Virus record (IMG/VR): IMGVR_UViG_3300006805_000013 | Coordinates: 1 to 39,811 of that record | DNA: 39,811 bases | Strand: one strand, 5' to 3' | Source: a virus | Part shown: piece by piece, positions 21,496-30,135 of the stretch | Layout of the letters: each line of letters opens with the position of its first letter | How positions within the stretch are numbered: the stretch's first letter is position 1 | Notes under the pieces: generated by a model | Told to the model about the DNA's origin: nothing | Database searches by the model: none | The model's input: the letters and a program-made list of their open reading frames with translations, nothing else | Position numbers and translations under genes: made by a program

Positions 21496-21532
21496 AAAAA
21501 ATCACACTGACTGTTAAAGCCGTGTGAGCTAT
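21496..21532 (-). promoter_or_regulatory. TAGCTCA leader hairpin with T-tract (locus 1 of 5)
   Basis: On the minus strand TAGCTCACACGGC opens a hairpin (TCACAC/GTGTGA), followed by TTTTTT and then AGGAG. It begins 8 nt after the -10 box, at the expected transcript start. Confidence 0.8.
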
Positions 21533-21539
21533 TACAGTC

Positions 21540-21548
21540 ATTGTATCA
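21540..21548 (-). promoter_or_regulatory. Extended -10 promoter, TGATACAAT
   Basis: TGA plus TACAAT on the minus strand is the promoter for the 100-aa gene and probably the lysis genes that follow. It lies in the 94-nt gap after the 2017-aa gene. It is the only one of the five TAGCTCA loci whose -10 deviates from TATAAT. Confidence 0.7.
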
Positions 21549-21571
21549 TAAAATCACAACAAGCAACACAA

Positions 21572-24500
21572 CTAGCGTTTTCTTCGATAGTAGTCGTAGG
21601 TCCCCTTAGGGATAGTCATGTTTGCTTCTTTGGCTTTCGCCTCGGCTTCGGCTTCTTTTCCGTCAGTGAGTAACGCCCGTATCTGCTGTTCTGCATCATT
21701 GCGTTGCTCACGCCTCATCTGCTTAATAGCATCTTCGGGGTTGATACGCGATATATAGATACCGGTCAATGCACTAAGCAGTATGTCTGAGCGATATAGT
21801 TTAATTTCCTTCTCAGAAGTAGACTTTTCGCTAATCGAACGTGTCTCACCCTCATCAGGGATATCGACAGTCCGTCTGTCGCCTCTATACTTGAGTCGTG
21901 TTTCTTCGTTACCGAAGGCTGGTAAGCTACCGAATACACCCTGTACGAAGGTTTCTGGCCTACGCGATACAGGGTCTTGGTATCTCCCTACGTTTGAAAG
22001 GATACGAAAACCCGGTATGAATGACGCGACTTGCTTACCGACTCTGGCTTCCAGTGGTGTATATGTTTCAAACTTATTCGTGTAGCCAAGTAATGCGAGG
22101 CCGGTTGACGTGTACGGTCCAATGCTTCCTACCTTTTCAGCAACAATGTCACCGGCCGCCTGAAATTGCTTATTGATGAGTGCCTTTCCGGTTGATGCGA
22201 TATCTACAAAAGGATATTTCGATATACGCATGAACAGTTCATTTTCTCCGCTAGTCCCTAAGTACAAGCGACCACCCGGACGCAATGAGGCTGGTGTTTT
22301 CTCAGTACCTTCAGGAGTTTTTCTCTCCTCGTCACGCCAACCAAGTAGCCCTAGTGCCGCACCAACTAAGGTGGTGAGGGTTAATAGCTTTGCCATACGG
22401 TCGGGCACAGGTAATGTTTTATCAAAAGCCCCACTAGCAAGGTCCGTTACCATCTTTGAGTACTTATACGGGTACTTCATGAACGGCTTAACTAAACTAC
22501 CGGCAGGGTTTCGACCCCATGCTTCCATCCATGCCGGTACGTTGTCGTAGTCGTAAGCATAGAAGTCAGCCTGATTGTTCATTTCGGCTATCATTTGCTC
22601 CTCAAGCCTACTAAACTCAACCATCTGAGTGCCTAGTTCTTTCTTAGGCATGGTCTTTGCACCCTCTGACAGAATGATGGCTTTCTTCCAGTACGATTCT
22701 ACTGTTGCAAACGGTAGCAAGACAACATCACCAATCTTATCCAGTACCTTTTCAGTTCTGTCTGCAGTCATAAATTGACCAACTTGGTTGTTTCGAACTC
22801 CACCATACAAATAGTCTGGTGCTTTCGACCAACCGTGAGGCAGTAGAATCTCTACCATAGAGGCAATGTTTCTTCTCGTCTGCGGTAGTGTTACTTTGGC
22901 CGTTAATAGCTCAACATAGAAGTCGTTAAGTATCTTTGCTGAGTACTGGATACCACCACCAATGAAGTTGGTCGCTACCGTACCGGCATCAGTTAGCACG
23001 TTGATTGTCCAGAATTTGCTGAGGTTCTTCGTGATACGAAGTGCAGTGCTAATTTCCTCTGGTATCTGACGGATGTTTCGATAATGCTTAGCTAGGTTTG
23101 TCGGTACCTGATATCTAGCTTCTGGCCTCATGAAGCCATACTGTTTACGCTCACCGGTCATGACATCTTCTTTGTCTATACTGACTCGCTCGCGTCCACC
23201 TTCACCCGGCAACATAACACCACGCTTCCTATCGACAACAACCTCAGTCCATCCCTTATCTGGCATCTGACCTTTAGCTATAGGCTTAGATATCCTTGCC
23301 AGTTGCTTATGAATAAACTCGTTGTTTATCTGTTCGTCACCAAGTTCAAGCAATGCCTTCTCCATCTGCTTCTGAAAATCTGCAAGATAACTGTCGCTGT
23401 CTCCACGCATTTTTTTTGCACCGGCTTTTTGCTCTCGAAGTTTAGCTTTCTTACCGCTTATCGTCATGCGTCCCTTGACCTTATCGACCAAACCAGTTTC
23501 TTCTCGTAAACCACGATGAACCCATCCCTCAAGTTCGCTCTTGATTTTAAACACATCTTTAATAACCTCACGGTTAAAGAAGTCTTTGGCTTTCTCTCTC
23601 TGAGCCGTAAAGTCTCTGACTAGCTTTTGTCCCTCGGGGCTAAGTGATTCAAATAGAGCCTTACCTTCTTCCTCGGTATAGCGTTGTTTCGCAAATATGG
23701 CAATTTCTTTTCCGTCCTTATCCAGTATCGTATTTACGTGAGTGTAACCGGCTTTCTTCAAGTCTTTCGCTTCATCGGCATTTTGAGCCCGTTGTAGGTC
23801 ACGCGTACCATAAACAAGGTTCCCATCATCATCAGTCATTTTGATTGATTCAGCGGCCTTAAATAAAGTCTCGGGGCTATCTTTTACGCCCTTGAACTTT
23901 CTCTTGATGAGCTTTGATACATCATCACGCCACTTCTGGACTTTTGCTCGTCTGATAATTTCAGCATTGTAGGCTTCGGTTCCAGCACGTTTGCCTAGGT
24001 TCTTCTGGTAGGTCTGCTTCAGATCGCGATACCAGTTCGGCACTTTATTGCGGAACCCTTTGTCTAATTCACCTTCGAGTGCATCAATCAGGTTCTTGAG
24101 TTCCGGGTGACGTTCAACCGCCTGGTCATATCTCTCAGTTAATAGCGGTGCCAGCTCTACAGCCATAGCCTTATCTAAGAACCGTACCTGTACGTAACGT
24201 GCAAGTTGTTCTGTTGGTCGGTTGAAGTATGCCGGGTCTGACGCTATAACATCCGGTGTTTCAAGCCACTCAACAATAGCAGTTAGTTCTTCACCAATCT
24301 GCTTTCTCTCACCAGCGGTCAACTCTCCAAAAAGCTCATACGTCTTTTTTGTTGAACCAAGAACCTGAAACTCTGAAGCGTGCGATAGCTCGTGTGCAAG
24401 CGTACTGACATATTGTGCCGGGTCGTTTATGACGGCATCCTGTAGCATAATACGTTCTTTGCCTTCCAGCTTACCGCCCCACTGAAAAGCTCCAAGTGCC

Positions 24501-27500
24501 TTCTTAGACTTACTACCACCACGTCTAAGCATTGCGTTGGCTTGACCGGCTTTGTTTAGGTCTTGAGCAAGTTTGACTAAATCTTCAACCGTTCGAGTAG
24601 TCCCATGAATCATCTCTGCTTTATTGCTCTCGTCTTGAACAATTTTGTTCATTTTACTGTCGGGGTTGAACAATGCAAAATCACCCTTGCTTGAGGTTTT
24701 GCTTGATGGCTGTTTCTCTTTTATGAGCTCCTTCGTTTTTTCGACACCAGCCTTCTCTATCTTTGACTGAGCATCAGCCAAAGCACTTGCTTGAGTCTTG
24801 CCCTCTCCAACCTTTAGGCCAGTAGTCGGTTCGGTGACATGCCACACCTTTGTGCCCTCGGGACCTATCGGCCTATGAGTAATAAGCTCGATACCTTTAT
24901 ATGACTGTGCCGGTGTAGCAGTTACCTTCTTGGCTATCTCTCCACCCTTACCGTCAGATACTCGGATAGTGTAGGAACTAGTTGCCTTCTTGTTCAATGG
25001 TTTAACTGCACCCTTTTTGCGTGGTGCGTACCCTTTAAGTTTTTTGACTCGTTCGGACAATGCCTTATTAGAACCGAACTCAGGCAATTCAATCAATCTC
25101 GTCAGTACACTTGATGCACCTTCGGTATCACCTTCATCAATACGCTTGATATATTCATTTGTTGCATCGACCACTAAGGATGTACTGTGGCCAAACTGCT
25201 TTCTGTCTCCAGCCGTGATAGTCCAGCCATTTTGTGTTTTTCCGTCTACTATTGAATCATTTTTTTTCAGTGTTTTTACGGCACCCTTTTTAACCTGAAC
25301 ATTTTGCTCGGGGTTATTAGGGTCTATTTTATCTTTCCACTTCGCACCAAACTCCTGTTCCATTCCGACCTGTTCTGCGACAAGAGAATCAATCTGCGTC
25401 TGTATTTGTGTTTGCTGAGCTTTTGGTGCAGTCTTTAGATCGCGTGTAAGTTTAGATACCTGTGCATCTAACTCACCGTACTTCTCGGCGTACTTAGTTT
25501 CCCACTCTTTAGCAGAATCAGTCGGTTCTACCTCGGGAGGGTTTGCCGGTTTACTTGTCGACTCCTGCTTAATGTTCGAACTCTCCAGTCCTGCCTGATT
25601 TGTCCAGATTGACTTAGTAGCACTACCATTAGGGTCAACTAGTTCGTACTTCGTATCGCCATCTGTCTTGAGTACATTGACGATAATCATTTTTTTACCA
25701 TTGAAGTCTACTGGCTGGTCAACTGCAAACTGTTGAGTCCCCCCGCCCTGCAACTCTTTAACGATACTATCGCCATCTGTAGGGATATCTGTCGGCTGTG
25801 CACCAGTAGGCACTGCTCCATTATCCTCACCTTGTAGTGCCTGAACAATCGCATCTCCGTCTGTAGGCAAGTCTGTAGGTTGCCCACCGGCAACAGGCTG
25901 TTGCGTCCCGTCTACTGGCAATGCTGGCTGTTCTTCCCCCTGCAACGCTTGAACTATAGCGTCGCCATCAGTCGGCAAGTCCTGACCAGTACCGTCAGTA
26001 ACCGGCTGACCAGTTCCATCGCCCTGCAACTGCTTTACTATATCGTCCCCATTAGCATCGGGTAGTTCTTCGTTAGCAATTTGCTCAACTTTCTTTGAGA
26101 CTTTTTCGGCCGTATCTCTTGCTACATTTTCCGGTACACCTTTAGCTATCATATTCTCAGCTAAGGTTATAGGTAGTGAACCAGCTCCACCAATAAGTGC
26201 ACCATAGCCACCTTCTTCAAGTGCTTGCATCAATGCATCACTAAAATCGACAGAGGTATAGGTAGACTTTACTGCACTCTGTGCAAATGATTGACTCGCT
26301 TCTTGTAGCCCCTCGGATAGTGCACGCGTAATGAACTGTTTTGTTACATTACCAGTAGCCCCTAAGAACTTCTCAACACCAAGTTTCTCTAAGTACCCTT
26401 CAGCGGCACCAGCCACCAATGAAGTAGCAAATGCTTGAAAGTCGCTTTTGCCAGCATCTAATGCACCTATATATTGTTCAGCTCCAGCGTTGGTACCAAA
26501 CACACCACCAGCTACGCCGGGGTTGAGTGCTTGCCTTGCCTTATCTATCCAGTTGACCGCTTGTGACCCTTCGCCACCAGCGGTAAGCCCTCCTAAGAAT
26601 AATGATGAAGCCAATGAACCAGCCCCGGCCGACACAGTACCAACAAAACGGTTATCGTTAGGGTTTGCCCCGACACCTTGGTCAATTAATTGTTGGTCTA
26701 CGCCTTTAAGGTTTTCTTTCCCTGCCTCAAATTGTTTCTGTGCAAATTTATCGACTCTTGAACCTTCAGGTGCTACAACGTCTAAGGCACCTGATGCAAG
26801 TGTCCTAGCAGAACCCGGAAACTTAACAACAGCTTCGGCCAGCCCACGCTGAAAGTTACGATTGACCTGTTGCGGTAATGCTTCTTTGCCTTGTGATGCA
26901 GTGAAGTCGCTAAAATCTTGCTCAATCTTTTTCAGTTTTTCATCGCTAATATCATCGAGTGCCTTAACAAGAGACTGTCTATAGAATGTACGCGATGCTT
27001 TAGTACTACCCTGTTGTTCAAACTTCGTAGCAGACTCCAAGTCCTTTACAGCATCTTCTTTGCCATCAAAGACACCTTCGCTTTTAGCCTTTTCTGCAAG
27101 TGACTTCCAGTCGATGTTCTTACCAACAACATCTTTTACCGGGGTAAATACGTCATTGTAGTCTGCACGTCTTTTAATAGCAGTGTCTAGGTCAACACCC
27201 TGTCTTTTGAAATAATCACGGCGTGCCGCAGTATCACCGCCGTTAAAGTCTAGGTTACTGGTACGATTCTTGTCAGAGGCTTCAGCATCTTTCTGGTCCT
27301 TGAATAGTTCTGGCTTACCTTCGGCCAAACGCTTTGCCTTATCTTCTGGACTGTTAGCCTCGAACCTGTCGCCAAATTTCTCCCAAAAACTACGCTTACG
27401 TTCCTCTGGCTTACTTTCTTTTTTAGTCTCAACTACGGCCTTAGCGACATCTTCTTTCTTATTCCAGTCCCATACCAAACTAGGGTCACGCTCTGACTGA

Positions 27501-27625
27501 GTGTAACCCTGACCATATTCTTCGTATGGGTTGTCTGTTTTCCACTTTACGTTGTCGCCAGAGGAAAGTCCTGCACTCTGAAGTCCAAAGTCCTCATACG
27601 GGTTCTTCTTCTTTTTATTAGCCAT
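21572..27625 (-). CDS. Giant internal virion/ejection protein with HELSH metallopeptidase motif
   Basis: A 2017-aa protein covering 15% of the genome. In order: a charged N-terminus with two NPYE[DE][FY]G motifs (8-14 and 32-38); Gly/Ala-rich membrane-like segments (about 330-500); four repeats of the form GD-x-IV-x-x-LQG (about 520-630); a zincin site HELSH at 1078-1082; a long helical middle; a Trp/Tyr-rich region (about 1540-1720); a hydrophobic stretch (about 1741-1762); and a basic charged C-terminus ending YDYYRRKR. Giant proteins beside podovirus tail genes are often stored in the capsid and ejected with DNA, some carrying wall or protein hydrolases. A role in crossing the host envelope is therefore likely, but it is inferred. 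Confidence 0.85.
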   Translation of the reverse strand: MANKKKKNPYEDFGLQSAGLSSGDNVKWKTDNPYEEYGQGYTQSERDPSLVWDWNKKEDVAKAVVETKKESKPEERKRSFWEKFGDRFEANSPEDKAKRLAEGKPELFKDQKDAEASDKNRTSNLDFNGGDTAARRDYFKRQGVDLDTAIKRRADYNDVFTPVKDVVGKNIDWKSLAEKAKSEGVFDGKEDAVKDLESATKFEQQGSTKASRTFYRQSLVKALDDISDEKLKKIEQDFSDFTASQGKEALPQQVNRNFQRGLAEAVVKFPGSARTLASGALDVVAPEGSRVDKFAQKQFEAGKENLKGVDQQLIDQGVGANPNDNRFVGTVSAGAGSLASSLFLGGLTAGGEGSQAVNWIDKARQALNPGVAGGVFGTNAGAEQYIGALDAGKSDFQAFATSLVAGAAEGYLEKLGVEKFLGATGNVTKQFITRALSEGLQEASQSFAQSAVKSTYTSVDFSDALMQALEEGGYGALIGGAGSLPITLAENMIAKGVPENVARDTAEKVSKKVEQIANEELPDANGDDIVKQLQGDGTGQPVTDGTGQDLPTDGDAIVQALQGEEQPALPVDGTQQPVAGGQPTDLPTDGDAIVQALQGEDNGAVPTGAQPTDIPTDGDSIVKELQGGGTQQFAVDQPVDFNGKKMIIVNVLKTDGDTKYELVDPNGSATKSIWTNQAGLESSNIKQESTSKPANPPEVEPTDSAKEWETKYAEKYGELDAQVSKLTRDLKTAPKAQQTQIQTQIDSLVAEQVGMEQEFGAKWKDKIDPNNPEQNVQVKKGAVKTLKKNDSIVDGKTQNGWTITAGDRKQFGHSTSLVVDATNEYIKRIDEGDTEGASSVLTRLIELPEFGSNKALSERVKKLKGYAPRKKGAVKPLNKKATSSYTIRVSDGKGGEIAKKVTATPAQSYKGIELITHRPIGPEGTKVWHVTEPTTGLKVGEGKTQASALADAQSKIEKAGVEKTKELIKEKQPSSKTSSKGDFALFNPDSKMNKIVQDESNKAEMIHGTTRTVEDLVKLAQDLNKAGQANAMLRRGGSKSKKALGAFQWGGKLEGKERIMLQDAVINDPAQYVSTLAHELSHASEFQVLGSTKKTYELFGELTAGERKQIGEELTAIVEWLETPDVIASDPAYFNRPTEQLARYVQVRFLDKAMAVELAPLLTERYDQAVERHPELKNLIDALEGELDKGFRNKVPNWYRDLKQTYQKNLGKRAGTEAYNAEIIRRAKVQKWRDDVSKLIKRKFKGVKDSPETLFKAAESIKMTDDDGNLVYGTRDLQRAQNADEAKDLKKAGYTHVNTILDKDGKEIAIFAKQRYTEEEGKALFESLSPEGQKLVRDFTAQREKAKDFFNREVIKDVFKIKSELEGWVHRGLREETGLVDKVKGRMTISGKKAKLREQKAGAKKMRGDSDSYLADFQKQMEKALLELGDEQINNEFIHKQLARISKPIAKGQMPDKGWTEVVVDRKRGVMLPGEGGRERVSIDKEDVMTGERKQYGFMRPEARYQVPTNLAKHYRNIRQIPEEISTALRITKNLSKFWTINVLTDAGTVATNFIGGGIQYSAKILNDFYVELLTAKVTLPQTRRNIASMVEILLPHGWSKAPDYLYGGVRNNQVGQFMTADRTEKVLDKIGDVVLLPFATVESYWKKAIILSEGAKTMPKKELGTQMVEFSRLEEQMIAEMNNQADFYAYDYDNVPAWMEAWGRNPAGSLVKPFMKYPYKYSKMVTDLASGAFDKTLPVPDRMAKLLTLTTLVGAALGLLGWRDEERKTPEGTEKTPASLRPGGRLYLGTSGENELFMRISKYPFVDIASTGKALINKQFQAAGDIVAEKVGSIGPYTSTGLALLGYTNKFETYTPLEARVGKQVASFIPGFRILSNVGRYQDPVSRRPETFVQGVFGSLPAFGNEETRLKYRGDRRTVDIPDEGETRSISEKSTSEKEIKLYRSDILLSALTGIYISRINPEDAIKQMRREQRNDAEQQIRALLTDGKEAEAEAKAKEANMTIPKGTYDYYRRKR
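25743..26062 (-). repeat. Four diverged peptide repeats inside the giant virion protein
   Basis: The translated motif GD[DAS]IV[KQ][QAE]LQG occurs four times, spaced about 30 residues and joined by Pro/Gly/Gln/Thr-rich linkers that often contain PTDGD. The DNA copies differ at many silent positions, so selection seems to act on the peptide. They may be short docking helices. Confidence 0.85.
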
Positions 27626-27639
27626 TGACTAGTCCCCCG

Positions 27640-28680
27640 TTATTTTTTGTATAGCCAATCATCGTATGGGTTAGCCGGACGGTTATACTTCGAGTTAAAC
27701 GCGTCCCAATACACCTGTCTTGCTTGATTACTTATTCCTTTACTTGCAAACCATGAGTTAGCCCATGCATCCTGTGTCTGCCTAGAAGGGTTAGCACCTG
27801 ATGCCTTAAACTGTCCGGCTATATAATCTTGAAATTCTGCCATAGGGTTTACTGAACTAGAACTGCTACTACTGCTCTTTGACTTTGAACCACCACTGCT
27901 TCCACCGCCACTACCACCAGACTTAGCGGCACTTGCTTGAGCGGCCGCAAATGCACGGTCAGTATTAGCTTGGTCTTGCTTATCTTTTGCCACCTGACGG
28001 TCATATTCAGCTTGCCACTGGCGTTTCTTTTCTTCATCGTTGCTTCGTTCAATTAGAATCTTTAGACGGTCTAGGAGTGCTGTACGGCGTGCAGACTGAC
28101 CCTGTACTTCTAGGTCGGCCTGTGTCTTACCTTCACCGAGAATCATACCGTACTCATCTTTAGCGGCACTGAACTGGTCATTGATTTTACTACCCATACC
28201 AACTATCGGTTCTGACTCCATCGCAAGCAACCGCTGTCTTTGGTTTTCAGTAACGACTGAATCCTGAGTACGTGCTGAGATGTTCCCCGGTAGTGCATCG
28301 AGTAGGTTCTGGTTGTTGATTAACGCTTGTCGAAGGGAGGTCACACGTGTACGGGCATCAGTAATTCCAAGTTTTTCCAAGGCGGCGTTGTAAATATCTA
28401 ATGGGTTCTTTGCTCCAGCATCGAAAGTATTGAGGTCATTGAATGTCGAATCTGCTTGTGACTGATATGAAGGAGTCGCTGGTGCTTGAGGTGCTGGTGC
28501 TGGTGCCGGTGCTGAGCTCGCTTGAGGTGCTGGACTATTCCCACCGTAGGTTAATACTTCGCCGGGATATATCAAGTTAGGGTTGCCAGATTTATAACCA
28601 GTCAAATCACGCCAGTTAATACCGAGACTTGCTCCAATTTTTGATAGTGAATCGCCTGATTTAACTGTATATGTTGCCAT
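27640..28680 (-). CDS. LysM-domain virion protein
   Basis: A 346-aa protein. An N-terminal LysM (about 3-46, YTVKSGDSLSKIGASLG to PGEVLTYGG) should bind peptidoglycan or chitin-like glycans. A Pro/Ala-rich linker, a long helical middle (about 100-240), a Gly/Ser tract with eight consecutive Ser, and a C-terminal helical part ending NPYDDWLYKK follow. It lies just upstream of the giant protein, which begins with similar NPYE motifs. It is probably an internal or tail protein for wall contact. It heads a transcript with a TAGCTCA leader. Confidence 0.85.
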   Translation of the reverse strand: MATYTVKSGDSLSKIGASLGINWRDLTGYKSGNPNLIYPGEVLTYGGNSPAPQASSAPAPAPAPQAPATPSYQSQADSTFNDLNTFDAGAKNPLDIYNAALEKLGITDARTRVTSLRQALINNQNLLDALPGNISARTQDSVVTENQRQRLLAMESEPIVGMGSKINDQFSAAKDEYGMILGEGKTQADLEVQGQSARRTALLDRLKILIERSNDEEKKRQWQAEYDRQVAKDKQDQANTDRAFAAAQASAAKSGGSGGGSSGGSKSKSSSSSSSSVNPMAEFQDYIAGQFKASGANPSRQTQDAWANSWFASKGISNQARQVYWDAFNSKYNRPANPYDDWLYKK

Positions 28681-28694
28681 GATTTACTCCTAAA

Positions 28695-28730
28695 TAAAAA
28701 ACGCCCAGAGGTTTTAAGCCGTCTGAGCTA
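28695..28730 (-). promoter_or_regulatory. TAGCTCA leader hairpin with T-tract (locus 2 of 5)
   Basis: TAGCTCAGACGGC on the minus strand opens a hairpin (GCTCAGA/TCTGGGC, one G-U pair), then TTTTTT and TTTAGGAG. It begins 8 nt after the -10 box. Confidence 0.82.
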
Positions 28731-28738
28731 TTAACTGA

Positions 28739-28747
28739 ATTATACCA
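28739..28747 (-). promoter_or_regulatory. Extended -10 promoter, TGGTATAAT
   Basis: A perfect extended -10 on the minus strand ahead of the LysM virion gene, located just after the stop of the preceding gene. It probably drives the LysM gene and the giant virion gene. Confidence 0.8.
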
Positions 28748-28754
28748 CAAACAT

Positions 28755-29228
28755 CTATTTACCTACAGGTGCAGTTACTTGCCACGCTGTTCCATCAAAA
28801 CTATCAGTTGAAAACTCATCGAGATAGAGTTTCACGTGAAAGTAGATATGATGCGTTCCTGTCCCGGCACTGACATGGTTGATATGAACTACAACGCTAG
28901 TCTCGGTTGTCGTCAAGTAGTATTCTTGCTTCGTAGTAATACCTTCGATAGCCCTAGCCGGAGTATGCCAGATGGGTGCGATAAATGGGTTGTAGTCCTT
29001 TCGGTAGTCGCCTGATACGCTTGGCGTTTCTGCATACCACATGTCATGAATAGGTGCAAAGCCTAGGCTGTGCGGAATTACCAAGGTAGTCTCAAACGGG
29101 GCAAGTGCTTTATTCAAAGTGTACCCAACTATAAAAGATTTTGCGGAGTGCTTGGTTAAAAACCCATACTGCCGAGGAAGTGGTGAGTGAGGTAATAGCC
29201 TATTATTTGATGTCTGTTCGTAGATCAT
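28755..29228 (-). CDS. Small virion protein, member of a tandem trio
   Basis: A 157-aa beta-rich protein with a GFLTKHSAKSF motif near residue 22-32 and a C-terminal strand HIYFHVKLYLDEF. Two similarly built genes lie directly upstream, each joined by ATGA overlaps, and one has a similar FWTKHASASG motif. They follow the tail nozzle gene and so probably belong to the tail tip or head-tail region. No family is recognised. Confidence 0.78.
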   Translation of the reverse strand: MIYEQTSNNRLLPHSPLPRQYGFLTKHSAKSFIVGYTLNKALAPFETTLVIPHSLGFAPIHDMWYAETPSVSGDYRKDYNPFIAPIWHTPARAIEGITTKQEYYLTTTETSVVVHINHVSAGTGTHHIYFHVKLYLDEFSTDSFDGTAWQVTAPVGK

Positions 29229-29662
29229 ACTACTGTGTACTCCTCAAACTGTGCGTCAAACGAATCGTTAAATATTATAGTATGGACATACTCCTCATAA
29301 ATATCCCCCGGTGGGCCAGCCTGTGAAGTGGTCTGTATCCCATAAAGGTTTTGGTTCACGTATGTCTGTTTGGTAAACCAGTCGATGTAATGAAACACTC
29401 CGTCAAAGTACGTGTAACTGTCAAAATATGGCCACGCAAACATAGGTCCTTGGTCGTCATAGTCTAGTGGGTCGTCCCTAAGCGTAGTCGTATAGTCAGC
29501 TTGCCATGACATTTGTAGTCGAGGCGTACCATAATGGGGATGATTCAGCGTAGTTGTTTGAAGCTGGTTACTGTACTGAAAAGGTAGTGTTTTCCTATAG
29601 CCCACATACCTCGATAGTATCTGTAGGTTTCCGGGATAAACGACATAGGGTGAATTGCTCAT
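29225..29662 (-). CDS. Small virion protein, member of a tandem trio
   Basis: A 145-aa Tyr- and Phe-rich protein (starts MSNSPYVVYPGNLQ) ending in a strand YVHTIIFNDSFDAQF, like the ends of its two neighbours. It is coupled by ATGA on both sides. The function is unknown; a minor tail protein is likely from position. Confidence 0.75.
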   Translation of the reverse strand: MSNSPYVVYPGNLQILSRYVGYRKTLPFQYSNQLQTTTLNHPHYGTPRLQMSWQADYTTTLRDDPLDYDDQGPMFAWPYFDSYTYFDGVFHYIDWFTKQTYVNQNLYGIQTTSQAGPPGDIYEEYVHTIIFNDSFDAQFEEYTVV

Positions 29663-30132
29663 AGGTTGTAGTCCACGTTATTCTCTATGGTATTAAATAC
29701 TTCATCGTCAAACAAGAAGAACTTTATATAGATACGCTCGGTAGTCGAACCACCTGAACCACTAAGCGACCTTCTCGAGAACCTGAGTAGCTTTCTATTT
29801 GCATCGATGAATCCCGTATAGATAGCGTCAGGGGCAAAGGTTGGCATTTTATATATAGGCGTTGTCTCTGAGTAGTCCAAGAAAGAGTCTGCTTTCCTGA
29901 ACCATGCCAGCATCTTAGGTGTTTTACTGAAGTTGTATCGAAACTCGTTAATGTCAATATCTACGCCGTCCTGAACATAGGTTAATGACGGGTCGTAGTC
30001 GATGTGGGCAAGGCCTGAAGCAGACGCGTGCTTAGTCCAGAACGGATACTTTCCGGGTAAAAAATCTAGTGTACTAGGCCTAGCGTTTCTCTTTAAATCA
30101 TCTACCAACGGCCTAGGTTTTAGCGGTTTCAT
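29659..30132 (-). CDS. Small virion protein, member of a tandem trio
   Basis: A 157-aa protein with FWTKHASASGLAHIDYD (about 31-47) and a C-terminal strand RIYIKFFLFDDEVF. It lies 3 nt after the nozzle gene stop. Similar motifs in the last gene of the trio suggest duplication, though identity is low. Confidence 0.77.
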   Translation of the reverse strand: MKPLKPRPLVDDLKRNARPSTLDFLPGKYPFWTKHASASGLAHIDYDPSLTYVQDGVDIDINEFRYNFSKTPKMLAWFRKADSFLDYSETTPIYKMPTFAPDAIYTGFIDANRKLLRFSRRSLSGSGGSTTERIYIKFFLFDDEVFNTIENNVDYNL

Positions 30133-30135
30133 GGT

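Noticed and set aside
21783-27500. Many plus-strand open frames of 60-130 codons opposite the giant virion gene
   Set aside because: They have no ribosome sites or family features, and the composition is that expected opposite a long coding frame.
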